Shown: positions 1 through 7,593 of the stretch, piece after piece
How positions within the stretch are numbered: the stretch's first letter is position 1
Layout of the letters: every line of letters starts with the position of its first letter
Assembly: GCF_000390185.1 (NCBI RefSeq)
Contig: NZ_AQHR01000091.1
Span: forward strand, 1-64,000
DNA: 64,000 bases
Origin: Lunatimonas lonarensis
GTDB taxonomy: Bacteria > Bacteroidota > Bacteroidia > Cytophagales > Cyclobacteriaceae
Direction of reading: 5' to 3'
Made by a program: the position numbers and the translations under genes
The notes under the pieces: generated by a model
Database searches by the model: none
What the model was told of the DNA's origin: nothing
Seen by the model: the letters and a program-made list of their open reading frames with translations, nothing else

Positions 1-450
1 AAGGCAATAGGCAGAAACGAAGGGAAAAAGAGGATCGTGGTAGTGGGGATCGAAAAGGTGCGGGGAGGCGTATCTCGCTGGTATGGCAGGGTGATCGAAT
101 CGGCGTCCAAGGCCAATCTGGGCAGCTTTATGCGGGACCATATAGCTGCAGATGCGCTGGTGAAGACGGACTGCTGGGCCGGTTACAAAGGGATGGAGAG
201 GGAGTTTCCCAACCTGGTACGTGAAAGGTCGGGCAAAAAGGGGGAGAATTTTGGTGCCATGCACCGTGTGATTATGATGTTCAAGGCCTGGGTTAGGGGA
301 ACCCACCATTCAGTGGTGGCCCTGCAACCGTATATCAACGAATACACCTACCGGTTTAACCGGCACATGATGAAGGAGCGGATATTCGAGAATCTGGTTG
401 TGAGGATGCTGGCACAGCCGCCCTACCCCTACAAGGCCTTTATTTGTTAA
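1..450 (+). CDS. IS1595-family (ISXO2-like) transposase, C-terminal part, cut by window edge
   Basis: The reading frame is open from base 1, so this is the C-terminal part of a gene that begins outside the window. The product resembles the DDE domain of ISXO2/IS1595 transposases: a core strand reading VVVGIEKV, then VKTDCWAGYKG carrying an acidic catalytic-type residue, and near the end the family-typical stretch with HHSV, YINEYTYRFNR and a terminal LA. These enzymes cut and paste their own insertion sequence. The stop is TAA at 448-450. No clear terminal inverted repeat was identified downstream. Whether the copy is intact cannot be judged from this window. Confidence 0.8.
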   Translation, partial: KAIGRNEGKKRIVVVGIEKVRGGVSRWYGRVIESASKANLGSFMRDHIAADALVKTDCWAGYKGMEREFPNLVRERSGKKGENFGAMHRVIMMFKAWVRGTHHSVVALQPYINEYTYRFNRHMMKERIFENLVVRMLAQPPYPYKAFIC

Positions 451-629
451 ATGCCTAATTCAAATTGATTTTTTCTCAGGAATAAACCATAATTATCATC
501 AGGTGACGGAGATTTGCAATTCCGAACTCCGGTTCATTTGGATTTGTAATCCTGATTTATCGACTTAGGTTGATTGGAAGGAGAAGTTCCATTTATATGC
601 TCCTCGAAATTTTAAGTTTTAAAGAGGGC

Positions 630-1217
630 TTAATTTTTAGCGACGGCGATAATTCTATCGACAATTTCATCATTTACCAATCCAAGTCCTTCCTTTTGAT
701 AGTTCATGACACCGTTTCTATCAAAAACAGATATGATATTGGAATGGGAAAAGTCTATAGGGTTAATCTGTTTATATTTTACTGCCATGATATTGGCAAA
801 GTCTCTGACGCCATTTTCGGTGCCTTGTAAGAAAAGCCACTCGCTTCCTTCCATTTGGTTGTCTTTGGCAAATTGCTTCAGCTTTTCAGTGGTGTCATTG
901 ATAGGGTCTATACTTACCATTACGTATTGTATATCCTTCATTTTTTTGGAAGAAACCTTTTCTTCGATCATCCGCATGTCAGCTACCAACCTCGGACAGG
1001 CGGTTCTACAGGCTGTATAGATCATCACTACGACCAAAGGTTTTCCTTTGAGATCTTTGAATTCGATGGTCCGGCCATCTTGGGTATTCCAAACTGACGG
1101 AAGTTGGTATATCGATAGGTCATCAATGGTTTCTTCCAAAAGAGACGTGTGGTCTAGTTTGTTTTTTTCGCAAGAAAAGAGGAAGGAAAGAAATAGAAAT
1201 GATAGATAGTAACGCAT
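630..1217 (-). CDS. SCO1/SenC-family copper chaperone lipoprotein
   Basis: This 195-residue lipoprotein has a lipobox ending at Cys16 (FLFSC) and a thioredoxin-like SCO domain. The copper-binding CxxxC is Cys70-Cys74 (CRTAC), and the third conserved ligand is His158 in DFSHSN. SCO proteins bind Cu(I)/Cu(II) in the periplasm and deliver copper to, or redox-prime, copper enzymes such as cytochrome oxidase CuA. Here it is the last gene of a minus-strand unit after nirK and nirV, eight bases behind nirV. That makes NirK the likely client; this is inference from position. A PrrC/SenC-type redox-sensing role is the main alternative. Confidence 0.88.
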   Translation of the reverse strand: MRYYLSFLFLSFLFSCEKNKLDHTSLLEETIDDLSIYQLPSVWNTQDGRTIEFKDLKGKPLVVVMIYTACRTACPRLVADMRMIEEKVSSKKMKDIQYVMVSIDPINDTTEKLKQFAKDNQMEGSEWLFLQGTENGVRDFANIMAVKYKQINPIDFSHSNIISVFDRNGVMNYQKEGLGLVNDEIVDRIIAVAKN

Positions 1218-1225
1218 GACGGAAA

Positions 1226-2023
1226 TTAGTTAAAGGTAATTTGGTTTTGAGGAGAGCCTTCTTTCGCACAACGAAACCCTAAAGTTGTCAAAGAATAATT
1301 GGCTTTGAGGCTAGCCCGCATGGCATACCGCATAAAAGCCGCATAGTTCATCATATCTTTTGCACCTAGAGCGCCTCCCGCACAAAATAAGCTGGCGTCC
1401 GTATTGCCATTGTTACGTGATTCCCCGGTCAGAATAATTGAATTGAAATCGTGTGTCCACTCCCAGACCACGCCGTGCATGTCTTTGATTCCCCAGTAAT
1501 TCGCCTCTGAGCTCCCTACCGTTTTTAGGTAGGTTCGGGGTTGTTCATAGCTTCTGAGTATGGATATGTTATACAGGCTATCTGGACGGGCATCCCTTTT
1601 TGAGGCAGAGGCCATAGCTGCATATTCCCATTCATCCACTGTAGGGAGGCGTTTCCCTTGGCACTCGCAGTATGCTTTGGCGGCAAACCAGGAGACCATA
1701 GTGACGGGTTTGTCCAATAGAGAGGGCGGAGCATTCTTATCGTCTATCCAGTTGGATAAGTACCGGAGATCAGCAAATAGTTTGGTCACATTTGATTTCC
1801 GCCATTTTGGCTGATCAACGATAAATTGTTGGAAATCTGCGTAGGTCACCGGTACAATATCGAGGTAAAAATCTTCAACACGTATCTCAGTTTGTTCGCC
1901 AACCCCATATAGGGGAGAATAAATGCCCCCTTTTACGAGTGCCATATTCTCCTCCTGGGCAGAAGCGTTGTTTACCATAAGCAGGGCCGCAAGTAACATG
2001 ATTGTCTTTTCCATCGTTCTCAT
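1226..2023 (-). CDS. nirV: NirV-like SUMF1/FGE-fold protein of the nirK unit
   Basis: This 265-residue exported protein (signal peptide to about residue 22, ending ASAQ) has a formylglycine-generating-enzyme (SUMF1) fold. Visible motifs are PVTMVSWFAAKAYCE (residues 106-120), GKRLPTVDEWEYAA (123-136), GVVWEWTHD (184-192) and the terminal TLGFRCA. Catalytic FGEs need a pair of cysteines late in the domain. Here only Cys213 lies near that region and the second is missing, so formylglycine synthesis is unlikely. SUMF1-type genes next to nirK are known as nirV (for example in Rhodobacter); their function is not settled, and maturation of NirK is one proposal. It lies 151 bases downstream of nirK. 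Met4 is an alternative start. Confidence 0.85.
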   Translation of the reverse strand: MRTMEKTIMLLAALLMVNNASAQEENMALVKGGIYSPLYGVGEQTEIRVEDFYLDIVPVTYADFQQFIVDQPKWRKSNVTKLFADLRYLSNWIDDKNAPPSLLDKPVTMVSWFAAKAYCECQGKRLPTVDEWEYAAMASASKRDARPDSLYNISILRSYEQPRTYLKTVGSSEANYWGIKDMHGVVWEWTHDFNSIILTGESRNNGNTDASLFCAGGALGAKDMMNYAAFMRYAMRASLKANYSLTTLGFRCAKEGSPQNQITFN

Positions 2024-2174
2024 AATTGTTATTCAGCCTTAAGAACCTGCCCCGGGATTTCAGGATGGCCACCCCGATAGCGTCCTTTTGGAGGCGTACC
2101 CCTGCCCCGATTTCTCCTAGCAGGTTGCACAGTATGAAGGTGTACCACACTGTAAGTCTCCCCCGAATGCTTTT

Positions 2175-3665
2175 TTATTTTCTTCTGTTACGCACCATTT
2201 CGGGTGTAACTTCGGTTACATTATTTCCCCAGCTATTATATACATAGGTTAACACAGCAGCGACTTCCTCGTCTTTTAGTTGCTGGGCGGGCATGATGCT
2301 GTTGTATTTGTTTCCATTTACCATAATTTCGCCGGATAGTCCATATAATAATACATCAATCGCGCGATTCACGTCGGCGTTTAGGTAGTCAGCTTCCGCA
2401 AGTGGGGGAAAAGCATTGGCTATTCCCTCTCCATTGGCCTGATGGCAGGCAAAACAAGCCTGCATATATAGTTTTTTGCCGGATTCCATCAATTCACTCT
2501 TTGTCATCGTTGAGGTGGGTGCCGGCCCCCTTGTTTCATCTACTGGCATTTTCTGGATAGTGCCGCCCTCAGGAAGGTAGATGCCTTCCATTATTTCCCC
2601 GGCAAATATTTTTTTGTTTTCCTCACCTGTTACGCTTAGTATCCCCAGCGCTCCTTTATTGAAAGCTCTGAATATGGAATGGTCTACCAATACCAAATTC
2701 GAAGGGACCTCTGCTTTAAATTCGAGGATTGCGGCACCGCCCGCCGGTACCAATGTTGTACCTACATTGGAGTTAATCTGGTCGCCTCCGTCAATATATA
2801 CTTTGTCGAATATTTCTCCGATCACGTGAAAGGAGGAAGCAAGATTTGGACCACCGTTTCCAAAGAAGATTCGAATCGTTTCCCCGACCTTGGCCTGGAG
2901 CGCATTTTCGCCGGTCAACGCATTTACACTACCGTTAAACACAACGTAGTCAGGTCTTTCATCGTATGCTTTTTGCATATCAAAGGGCTGAAAGCCAGGT
3001 TCTCCAAACCGTCCTTCGGTGTAGAAATCGCCCTGCATGACATAAAACTCTTTGTCCACGGGAGGCAAGCCCCCTTCAGGTTCGACAAGTATCAGCCCGT
3101 ACATTCCGTTGGCAATGTGCATTCCTACGGGAGCGGTGGCACAGTGATACACATAAAGGCCGGGGTTGATAAGTTTGAAGGAGAAGGTTTTTTCATGGCC
3201 GGGAGCTACAAAGGATGCTTCGGCCCCCCCGCCCTGACCCGTAACGGCATGGAGGTCTATGTTGTGGGGTAATTTGTTGTCCGGGTGGTTTTTGATTTTG
3301 AATATGACTTCGTCCCCAACCCTTGTCCTGATAAAGGATCCCGGCACCGTTCCACCAAAAGTCCAGAAAAGGTAGGATACCCCGTCCGTCATTGCCATTT
3401 CTTCCTCCGTAATCTCCATTTCCATGAACAGCTTCATAGCTGGTCTATTACCGACCGGTGGTGGAACGTGCGGTGGAGCGGTCAATTCGGCGGTCATCTC
3501 GCCAAATACCTTGATCTTGCTGTAATCTTTAGAGGAAGAGGTTCGACGGGTGTTCTCAGATTGAGATTGGGTGCAAGCGTAGAATATCCCTGTATAAATA
3601 AAGATAATAAGATAAAGAAATCCTCTAAATACTGATATGTTTTTCGCAACCATGGTTTTATACAT
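2175..3665 (-). CDS. nirK: Copper nitrite reductase NirK with C-terminal cytochrome c domain
   Basis: Reduces nitrite to nitric oxide in the periplasm. The 496-residue product is a lipoprotein (lipobox Cys31) with two cupredoxin domains. Type 1 copper ligands are His134, Cys175, His183 and Met188. Type 2 ligands are His139, His174 and His329. The catalytic Asp is Asp137 and the catalytic His is His280; spacing fits the Alcaligenes enzyme. Residues about 390-485 add a class I cytochrome c domain with heme motif CFACH (Cys404, Cys407, His408) and likely axial Met458. The extra heme domain could pass electrons directly to the type 1 copper. All active-site residues are present. An FNR-like box lies about 94 bases upstream of the start; nirV and the SCO gene follow. 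Met5 is an alternative start. Confidence 0.97.
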   Translation of the reverse strand: MYKTMVAKNISVFRGFLYLIIFIYTGIFYACTQSQSENTRRTSSSKDYSKIKVFGEMTAELTAPPHVPPPVGNRPAMKLFMEMEITEEEMAMTDGVSYLFWTFGGTVPGSFIRTRVGDEVIFKIKNHPDNKLPHNIDLHAVTGQGGGAEASFVAPGHEKTFSFKLINPGLYVYHCATAPVGMHIANGMYGLILVEPEGGLPPVDKEFYVMQGDFYTEGRFGEPGFQPFDMQKAYDERPDYVVFNGSVNALTGENALQAKVGETIRIFFGNGGPNLASSFHVIGEIFDKVYIDGGDQINSNVGTTLVPAGGAAILEFKAEVPSNLVLVDHSIFRAFNKGALGILSVTGEENKKIFAGEIMEGIYLPEGGTIQKMPVDETRGPAPTSTMTKSELMESGKKLYMQACFACHQANGEGIANAFPPLAEADYLNADVNRAIDVLLYGLSGEIMVNGNKYNSIMPAQQLKDEEVAAVLTYVYNSWGNNVTEVTPEMVRNRRK

Positions 3666-3751
3666 TTAGTGTTTGAGATCTGACCGGGTATCGGTGGCTC
3701 ACACCGACACCTAATTGTTAGCAAAGTAACAGAAAATCTATGGCAGCCAAA

Positions 3752-3765
3752 ATGATTCGAATCAA
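3752..3765 (-). promoter_or_regulatory. FNR/DNR-type operator upstream of nirK
   Basis: On the minus strand this reads TTGATTCGAATCAT, which matches the FNR consensus TTGATnnnnATCAA at nine of ten defined positions and contains a perfect 12-base palindrome. It lies 87-100 bases upstream of the nirK start. If the -7 element is the TACTTTG sequence at 3722-3728 (minus strand), the box centre falls near -43, close to the class II activator position. The FNR-like regulator encoded just upstream is the natural candidate to bind it. The match is seen in the sequence; the regulation is inferred. Confidence 0.7.
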
Positions 3766-3819
3766 CTAAAGACAACTTTTTTGACAGGTAACTTTCTGCG
3801 AAAACGCAGGAAGTTAAGG

Positions 3820-4527
3820 TCAGTAATGGGTTGGAAAAGCATAGTGACTGATCGCTTCTTTGAGTTTAGCTAGATCTAACAGATAAATGCATCTTTCTTT
3901 GGTGTAAATCAGTCTGTTTTTCTTTAAGGATGACAATACCCTACTCACCTGATCTGGATTGGTGCCGACAATTTGGGCGATTTCCTGCCTGCTAAGATTG
4001 ATTTCGACCTGATTGTCATCGCGATGTGGCAAAAAGCTGTCCGAAAGATAGATCAAACCAAATATTACCTTTTCCTCGTTGTTCATCAGGGCAAAGCATT
4101 TGGCTCTTATTTCACTTTTTCTCAACTCTCTCGAATAGAAGCGCATTACTTCAAAAGTAAACCTAGGGTTTTCCATAAATGCCTCGAAAAGTGCCTGACT
4201 GTCGATAAAGCAAATCTGGGATTCTGCCAAGGTTACGGCACCAATGCTGTAAGTTTCCATCCCAATCCCTGTATGACCTATCATATGACCATCCCAGGCC
4301 AATCTAACCGTGTGTTCTTTTCCGTCCAAACTCGAACTTATCACCTTTACTTTGCCCTTACGGACGAAATAGGCTCCCATTACCAAGCTGCCCTCCATAA
4401 AGATAAATTGACCCTTCGGGTAGGTTGGGGAGGTTTTGAGGCTAGATAAACGATCTAGCCATTTTTCATTGCAGAATTTCACGAGGCAGGAGGAAGTGCA
4501 ACAGGTTCTACAAGGTGTCTTATTCAT
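3820..4527 (-). CDS. Crp/Fnr-family regulator with Cys-rich N-terminus
   Basis: This 235-residue regulator has a cyclic-nucleotide-binding-fold sensor (about 30-140) and a C-terminal winged helix (about 175-230). The recognition region reads QEIAQIVGTNPDQVSRVLSSL, with SR as in FNR and Asp where FNR has Glu. The first 20 residues hold five cysteines (6, 9, 10, 14, 19), and Cys106 lies inside the sensor domain. That layout recalls the 4Fe-4S ligands of FNR, though spacing differs, so oxygen or NO sensing through an iron-sulfur cluster is plausible but unproven. It lies between nirK and the divergent nor genes and has an FNR-type box downstream at 3752-3765. It probably controls both denitrification units. 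Confidence 0.88.
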   Translation of the reverse strand: MNKTPCRTCCTSSCLVKFCNEKWLDRLSSLKTSPTYPKGQFIFMEGSLVMGAYFVRKGKVKVISSSLDGKEHTVRLAWDGHMIGHTGIGMETYSIGAVTLAESQICFIDSQALFEAFMENPRFTFEVMRFYSRELRKSEIRAKCFALMNNEEKVIFGLIYLSDSFLPHRDDNQVEINLSRQEIAQIVGTNPDQVSRVLSSLKKNRLIYTKERCIYLLDLAKLKEAISHYAFPTHY

Positions 4528-4725
4528 AGCGATTGGAAATAAATCGTTGTGCCACGTCCAAAAGATGATAAATGGAAGTGTATGATAGTGATGTTTGTCA
4601 GTCTATCGTCAATTTGGCGTATTTTTTTTTAAAAACAAATCGGATTTTTCAATTCTAGCTGTATCTTCGTTCTTAATAACGATAAAAAGGTATTTATATA
4701 TAATAATTAACTAAACCCCACGTAT

Positions 4726-5166
4726 ATGTTGTCAAAATCGCAGGCGAGGGCTTTTTTTCTTGGTGGCACGGTGGTAACCTTTCTGATATTCATCGGATTG
4801 ACCATTTACTCTATGGCCCCTGGAAATGACCAGTCCAATCATCAGAACATCACGGATCAGGTAATCCGGGGAAAGCACCTATGGGAAACCAATAACTGTA
4901 TGGGATGCCATACCATATTGGGCGAAGGTGGGTATTATGCACCCGAACTTACGAAGGTAGTAGACCGAAAAGGGGAGTCGATGATCAAGGCCATCCTTAT
5001 GTCACCGGTTCCCTGGGCTCCAAATGGCCGAAAAATGGTCGCCTATGAAATGAGTTCGGTAGATGCAGATGCTATGGTCGAATATTTCAAATGGATAGGA
5101 GAGATTGATCTTAACGGATTTGAGAGAGTAGTATCACCTTTGGCTAAAGACAAAATTAAAGAATAA
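4726..5166 (+). CDS. norC: Nitric oxide reductase subunit C (cytochrome c)
   Basis: This is the 146-residue membrane-anchored cytochrome c subunit of cNor. One N-terminal transmembrane anchor spans about residues 9-30. The heme c motif CMGCH is Cys58, Cys61 and His62, and Met104 or Met109 is the likely distal ligand. The GEGGYYAPELT and SPVPWAPNGRKM stretches are typical of NorC. It carries electrons from periplasmic donors to NorB. It is the first gene of the nor unit, four bases before norB, and diverges from the FNR-like regulator about 200 bases away. No convincing FNR box was found in that intergenic region. Confidence 0.95.
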   Translation: MLSKSQARAFFLGGTVVTFLIFIGLTIYSMAPGNDQSNHQNITDQVIRGKHLWETNNCMGCHTILGEGGYYAPELTKVVDRKGESMIKAILMSPVPWAPNGRKMVAYEMSSVDADAMVEYFKWIGEIDLNGFERVVSPLAKDKIKE

Positions 5167-5170
5167 TCAT

Positions 5171-6529
5171 ATGAAATATAAATCACAACAAGTAGCATAC
5201 TGGTTTTTTGCCTTGTGCATGCTACTCTTTGGGTTACAAATCGTTTATGGGTTTATCATGGGCTTTGCCCGAATCGGCATGGATGGACTCCATGACTGGG
5301 TTCCATTCAATACCGCAAGGGCAGTGCATACCAATTTGTTGGTCGTGTGGTTACTCACCGGATTTATGGGGGCCGCCTACTACATCATTCCGGAGGAATC
5401 CCAACGGGAGTTGGTCAGTGTTAAACTGGCCTATATACAATTGATTTCGCTGGCGGTTGTTGGAGTAACTGCTATTACAGGATACCACTTCAATATATGG
5501 GAAGGCAGGAAATTTCTAGAGATTCCCCGCGAACTGGATTATTTGGTGGTCGCAAATGTCCTGCTTTTCCTTGGGATTATTTTGGCTACATTGTTCAAGG
5601 GTAAAAGACAAACTACTACTGCGTTGGTCATGACCATGGGGTTGGTTTTTGCTGCGTTGCTCTACCTTCCCGGTATGATTTGGTTCGATTCTCAAGTGAC
5701 GGATTCCTTTTTCCGTTGGTGGGTGGTTCATCTTTGGGTTGAAGGCGTTTGGGAATTGATCATGGGAGGTATTTTGGCCTTTTTGTTGATCAAGCTTACA
5801 GGTGTGGATAGGGAAGTCATTGAAAAGTGGCTATACGTAATCGTAGGCCTTACTTTCTTGTCGGGTATTCTTGGAACGGGTCACCACTATTATTACATCG
5901 GTGTCAATAAAATCTGGCTGGTGGTTGGCGGCGTCTTTTCTGCACTGGAGCCGCTGGCATTTTTGGCAATGGCCTTATTTGCCGTCTACATGTACAGAAA
6001 AGGTGAAAAAAATCACCCAAATAAAATAGCGCTTTTCTGGACTATTGGAGCGGCAATCGTTTCGTTTATTGGAGCAGGCTTGCTTGGTTTCGCCCATACG
6101 CTTCCACAGACAAATATTTTCACCCACGGTACGCTGGTAACGGCCATGCATGGGCATTATGCCTTTTGGGGTGCCTACGCCATGATCGTATTGGCCATTA
6201 TCAGTTATGCGATGCCTAATATCACTGGCAGAAAACGTCACGATAATACCACCGGGCACATGGCCTTTTGGCTATCCAATATCGGAATGCTCGGCATGGT
6301 TACCGCTTTGGGAGTGGCTGGAGTGGTACAGGTTTACCTAGAACGAAGGCTTGGCATGGATTTCATGGTTGCCCAGGAAGAGGTCAAGATCCACTTTGTG
6401 GTAATGTTGCTCTGCGCGGCCCTCTTCAGCGTTGGTGTAGGTATGTATATCTACGAATTCATCAAATATGGTAGGCCCTCTGACGAAGCCCTGACCCAAA
6501 AAGAAGAAGAGGTCGCTTTGGTCGGTTAA
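5171..6529 (+). CDS. norB: Nitric oxide reductase subunit B (cNor catalytic subunit)
   Basis: This 452-residue, twelve-helix heme-copper-oxidase-family protein reduces two NO to N2O in the cytoplasmic membrane. By alignment to the Pseudomonas enzyme the key residues are intact. Heme b ligands are His53 and His329, heme b3 ligand is His327, and the FeB ligands are His187, His238 and His239. The acidic residues Glu191 and Glu260 near the active site are also present. It lacks the N-terminal extension of quinol-dependent qNor, consistent with a separate NorC. Translation starts at ATG 5171 directly after norC. Confidence 0.97.
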   Translation: MKYKSQQVAYWFFALCMLLFGLQIVYGFIMGFARIGMDGLHDWVPFNTARAVHTNLLVVWLLTGFMGAAYYIIPEESQRELVSVKLAYIQLISLAVVGVTAITGYHFNIWEGRKFLEIPRELDYLVVANVLLFLGIILATLFKGKRQTTTALVMTMGLVFAALLYLPGMIWFDSQVTDSFFRWWVVHLWVEGVWELIMGGILAFLLIKLTGVDREVIEKWLYVIVGLTFLSGILGTGHHYYYIGVNKIWLVVGGVFSALEPLAFLAMALFAVYMYRKGEKNHPNKIALFWTIGAAIVSFIGAGLLGFAHTLPQTNIFTHGTLVTAMHGHYAFWGAYAMIVLAIISYAMPNITGRKRHDNTTGHMAFWLSNIGMLGMVTALGVAGVVQVYLERRLGMDFMVAQEEVKIHFVVMLLCAALFSVGVGMYIYEFIKYGRPSDEALTQKEEEVALVG

Positions 6530-6661
6530 GCGCCGTTACCTGAATTGTCAACATAGCAAATATCGGTTGATGGTTTGTTTCATTATCAGGTCTGCCGATT
6601 CCTGATAGGTGCCGGGTTGCTTTTTCGGCAACTCGGCTTTCATTACTCAAAAATCAACATT

Positions 6662-7441
6662 ATGGTCATCGAAGCACCTTATTACCATCAGACGCATCAA
6701 GAGTCAGAGGTATTTTTACATGCCTTCCGAAACCGAATGCCTTTGCTTATAAAAGGCCCCACAGGAAGTGGAAAATCTAGGTTTGTGGAGTATATGGCCC
6801 ATGTCTCTGGGCAGAAACTGATTACGATTTCCTGCCATGAGGAAACTTCTTCCACGGATCTTATTGGAAGGTTTATTATAAAAGGGGCCGAAACGGTTTG
6901 GATTGATGGTCCATTGACCACTGCGGTGAGAGAAGGTGCAGTCCTCTACCTGGATGAAATTGCAGAGGCGCGACCTGATGTAATTGTAGCCATCCACTCG
7001 TTGACAGACCACAGAAGAGAGCTTTTCATAGATAAATTGGGTGAAACAGTGAAGGCCCATGAAAACTTTATGCTGATCGCTTCCTTTAATCCAGGCTACC
7101 AACGTGGATTCAAAGAGCTTAAACCTTCTACCAGACAGCGTTTTGTGGCCTTAAGCTTTGAGTATCCCGGGCCAAAAGCAGAAGCTGAAATCCTAGTAAA
7201 TGAAGCAGGTGTCGATAAAGACATTGCCAAAAAGCTAGTCGCAATCGGCGGAAAGATCCGAAATCTCACTGAGTTGGGACTTGCCGAAACCGTTTCCACC
7301 CGTTTGTTGGTCGATGCGGCAAAACTGATTCGATCTGGTCTTCCAAAAAGGCTGGCATGTCATGCTGCCATAGTGGAACCTCTCAGCGATGATGGACAGG
7401 CTATTGAGTCGATGAAGGATTTGGTGGATCTGATGATTTGA
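6662..7441 (+). CDS. norQ: NorQ-type MoxR-like AAA+ ATPase
   Basis: This 259-residue AAA+ ATPase activates nitric oxide reductase together with NorD; in studied systems the pair inserts the non-heme iron FeB into NorB. Walker A is GPTGSGKS at residues 32-39 and Walker B is LYLDE around Asp98-Glu99. A sensor-like SFNPGYQRG and an arginine-finger region TRQRFV follow. The frame extends upstream to 6575, but ATG 6662 starts at the family-typical MVIEAPYY sequence and is preferred. It sits between norB and norD, the usual order. Confidence 0.92.
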   Translation: MVIEAPYYHQTHQESEVFLHAFRNRMPLLIKGPTGSGKSRFVEYMAHVSGQKLITISCHEETSSTDLIGRFIIKGAETVWIDGPLTTAVREGAVLYLDEIAEARPDVIVAIHSLTDHRRELFIDKLGETVKAHENFMLIASFNPGYQRGFKELKPSTRQRFVALSFEYPGPKAEAEILVNEAGVDKDIAKKLVAIGGKIRNLTELGLAETVSTRLLVDAAKLIRSGLPKRLACHAAIVEPLSDDGQAIESMKDLVDLMI

Positions 7442-7593
7442 TATTGAAATAGGGTTGATATTTATGCACATATGCTTTTAACGGTATAGGGTATATCACC
7501 TGTGTTGAATGGTATAGTAACCTGTAAGGAATAGATGATAAAACCTTGATATAAAGGGAGGTTGAATGGTGTGCACATTAACAGGTCGAGAAT

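Noticed and set aside
1-560. Terminal inverted repeats of the IS1595-type element
   Set aside because: The left end lies outside the window and no convincing repeat was found after the stop.
4530-4546. CGATT-N7-AATCG next to the start of the FNR-like gene
   Set aside because: Short inverted repeat with no known consensus; equally likely by chance.
4595-4612. TTGTC-N8-GTCAA-like sequence as an FNR/DNR box for norC
   Set aside because: The half-sites are too far apart (18 bases in all) for a 14-base FNR-type box.
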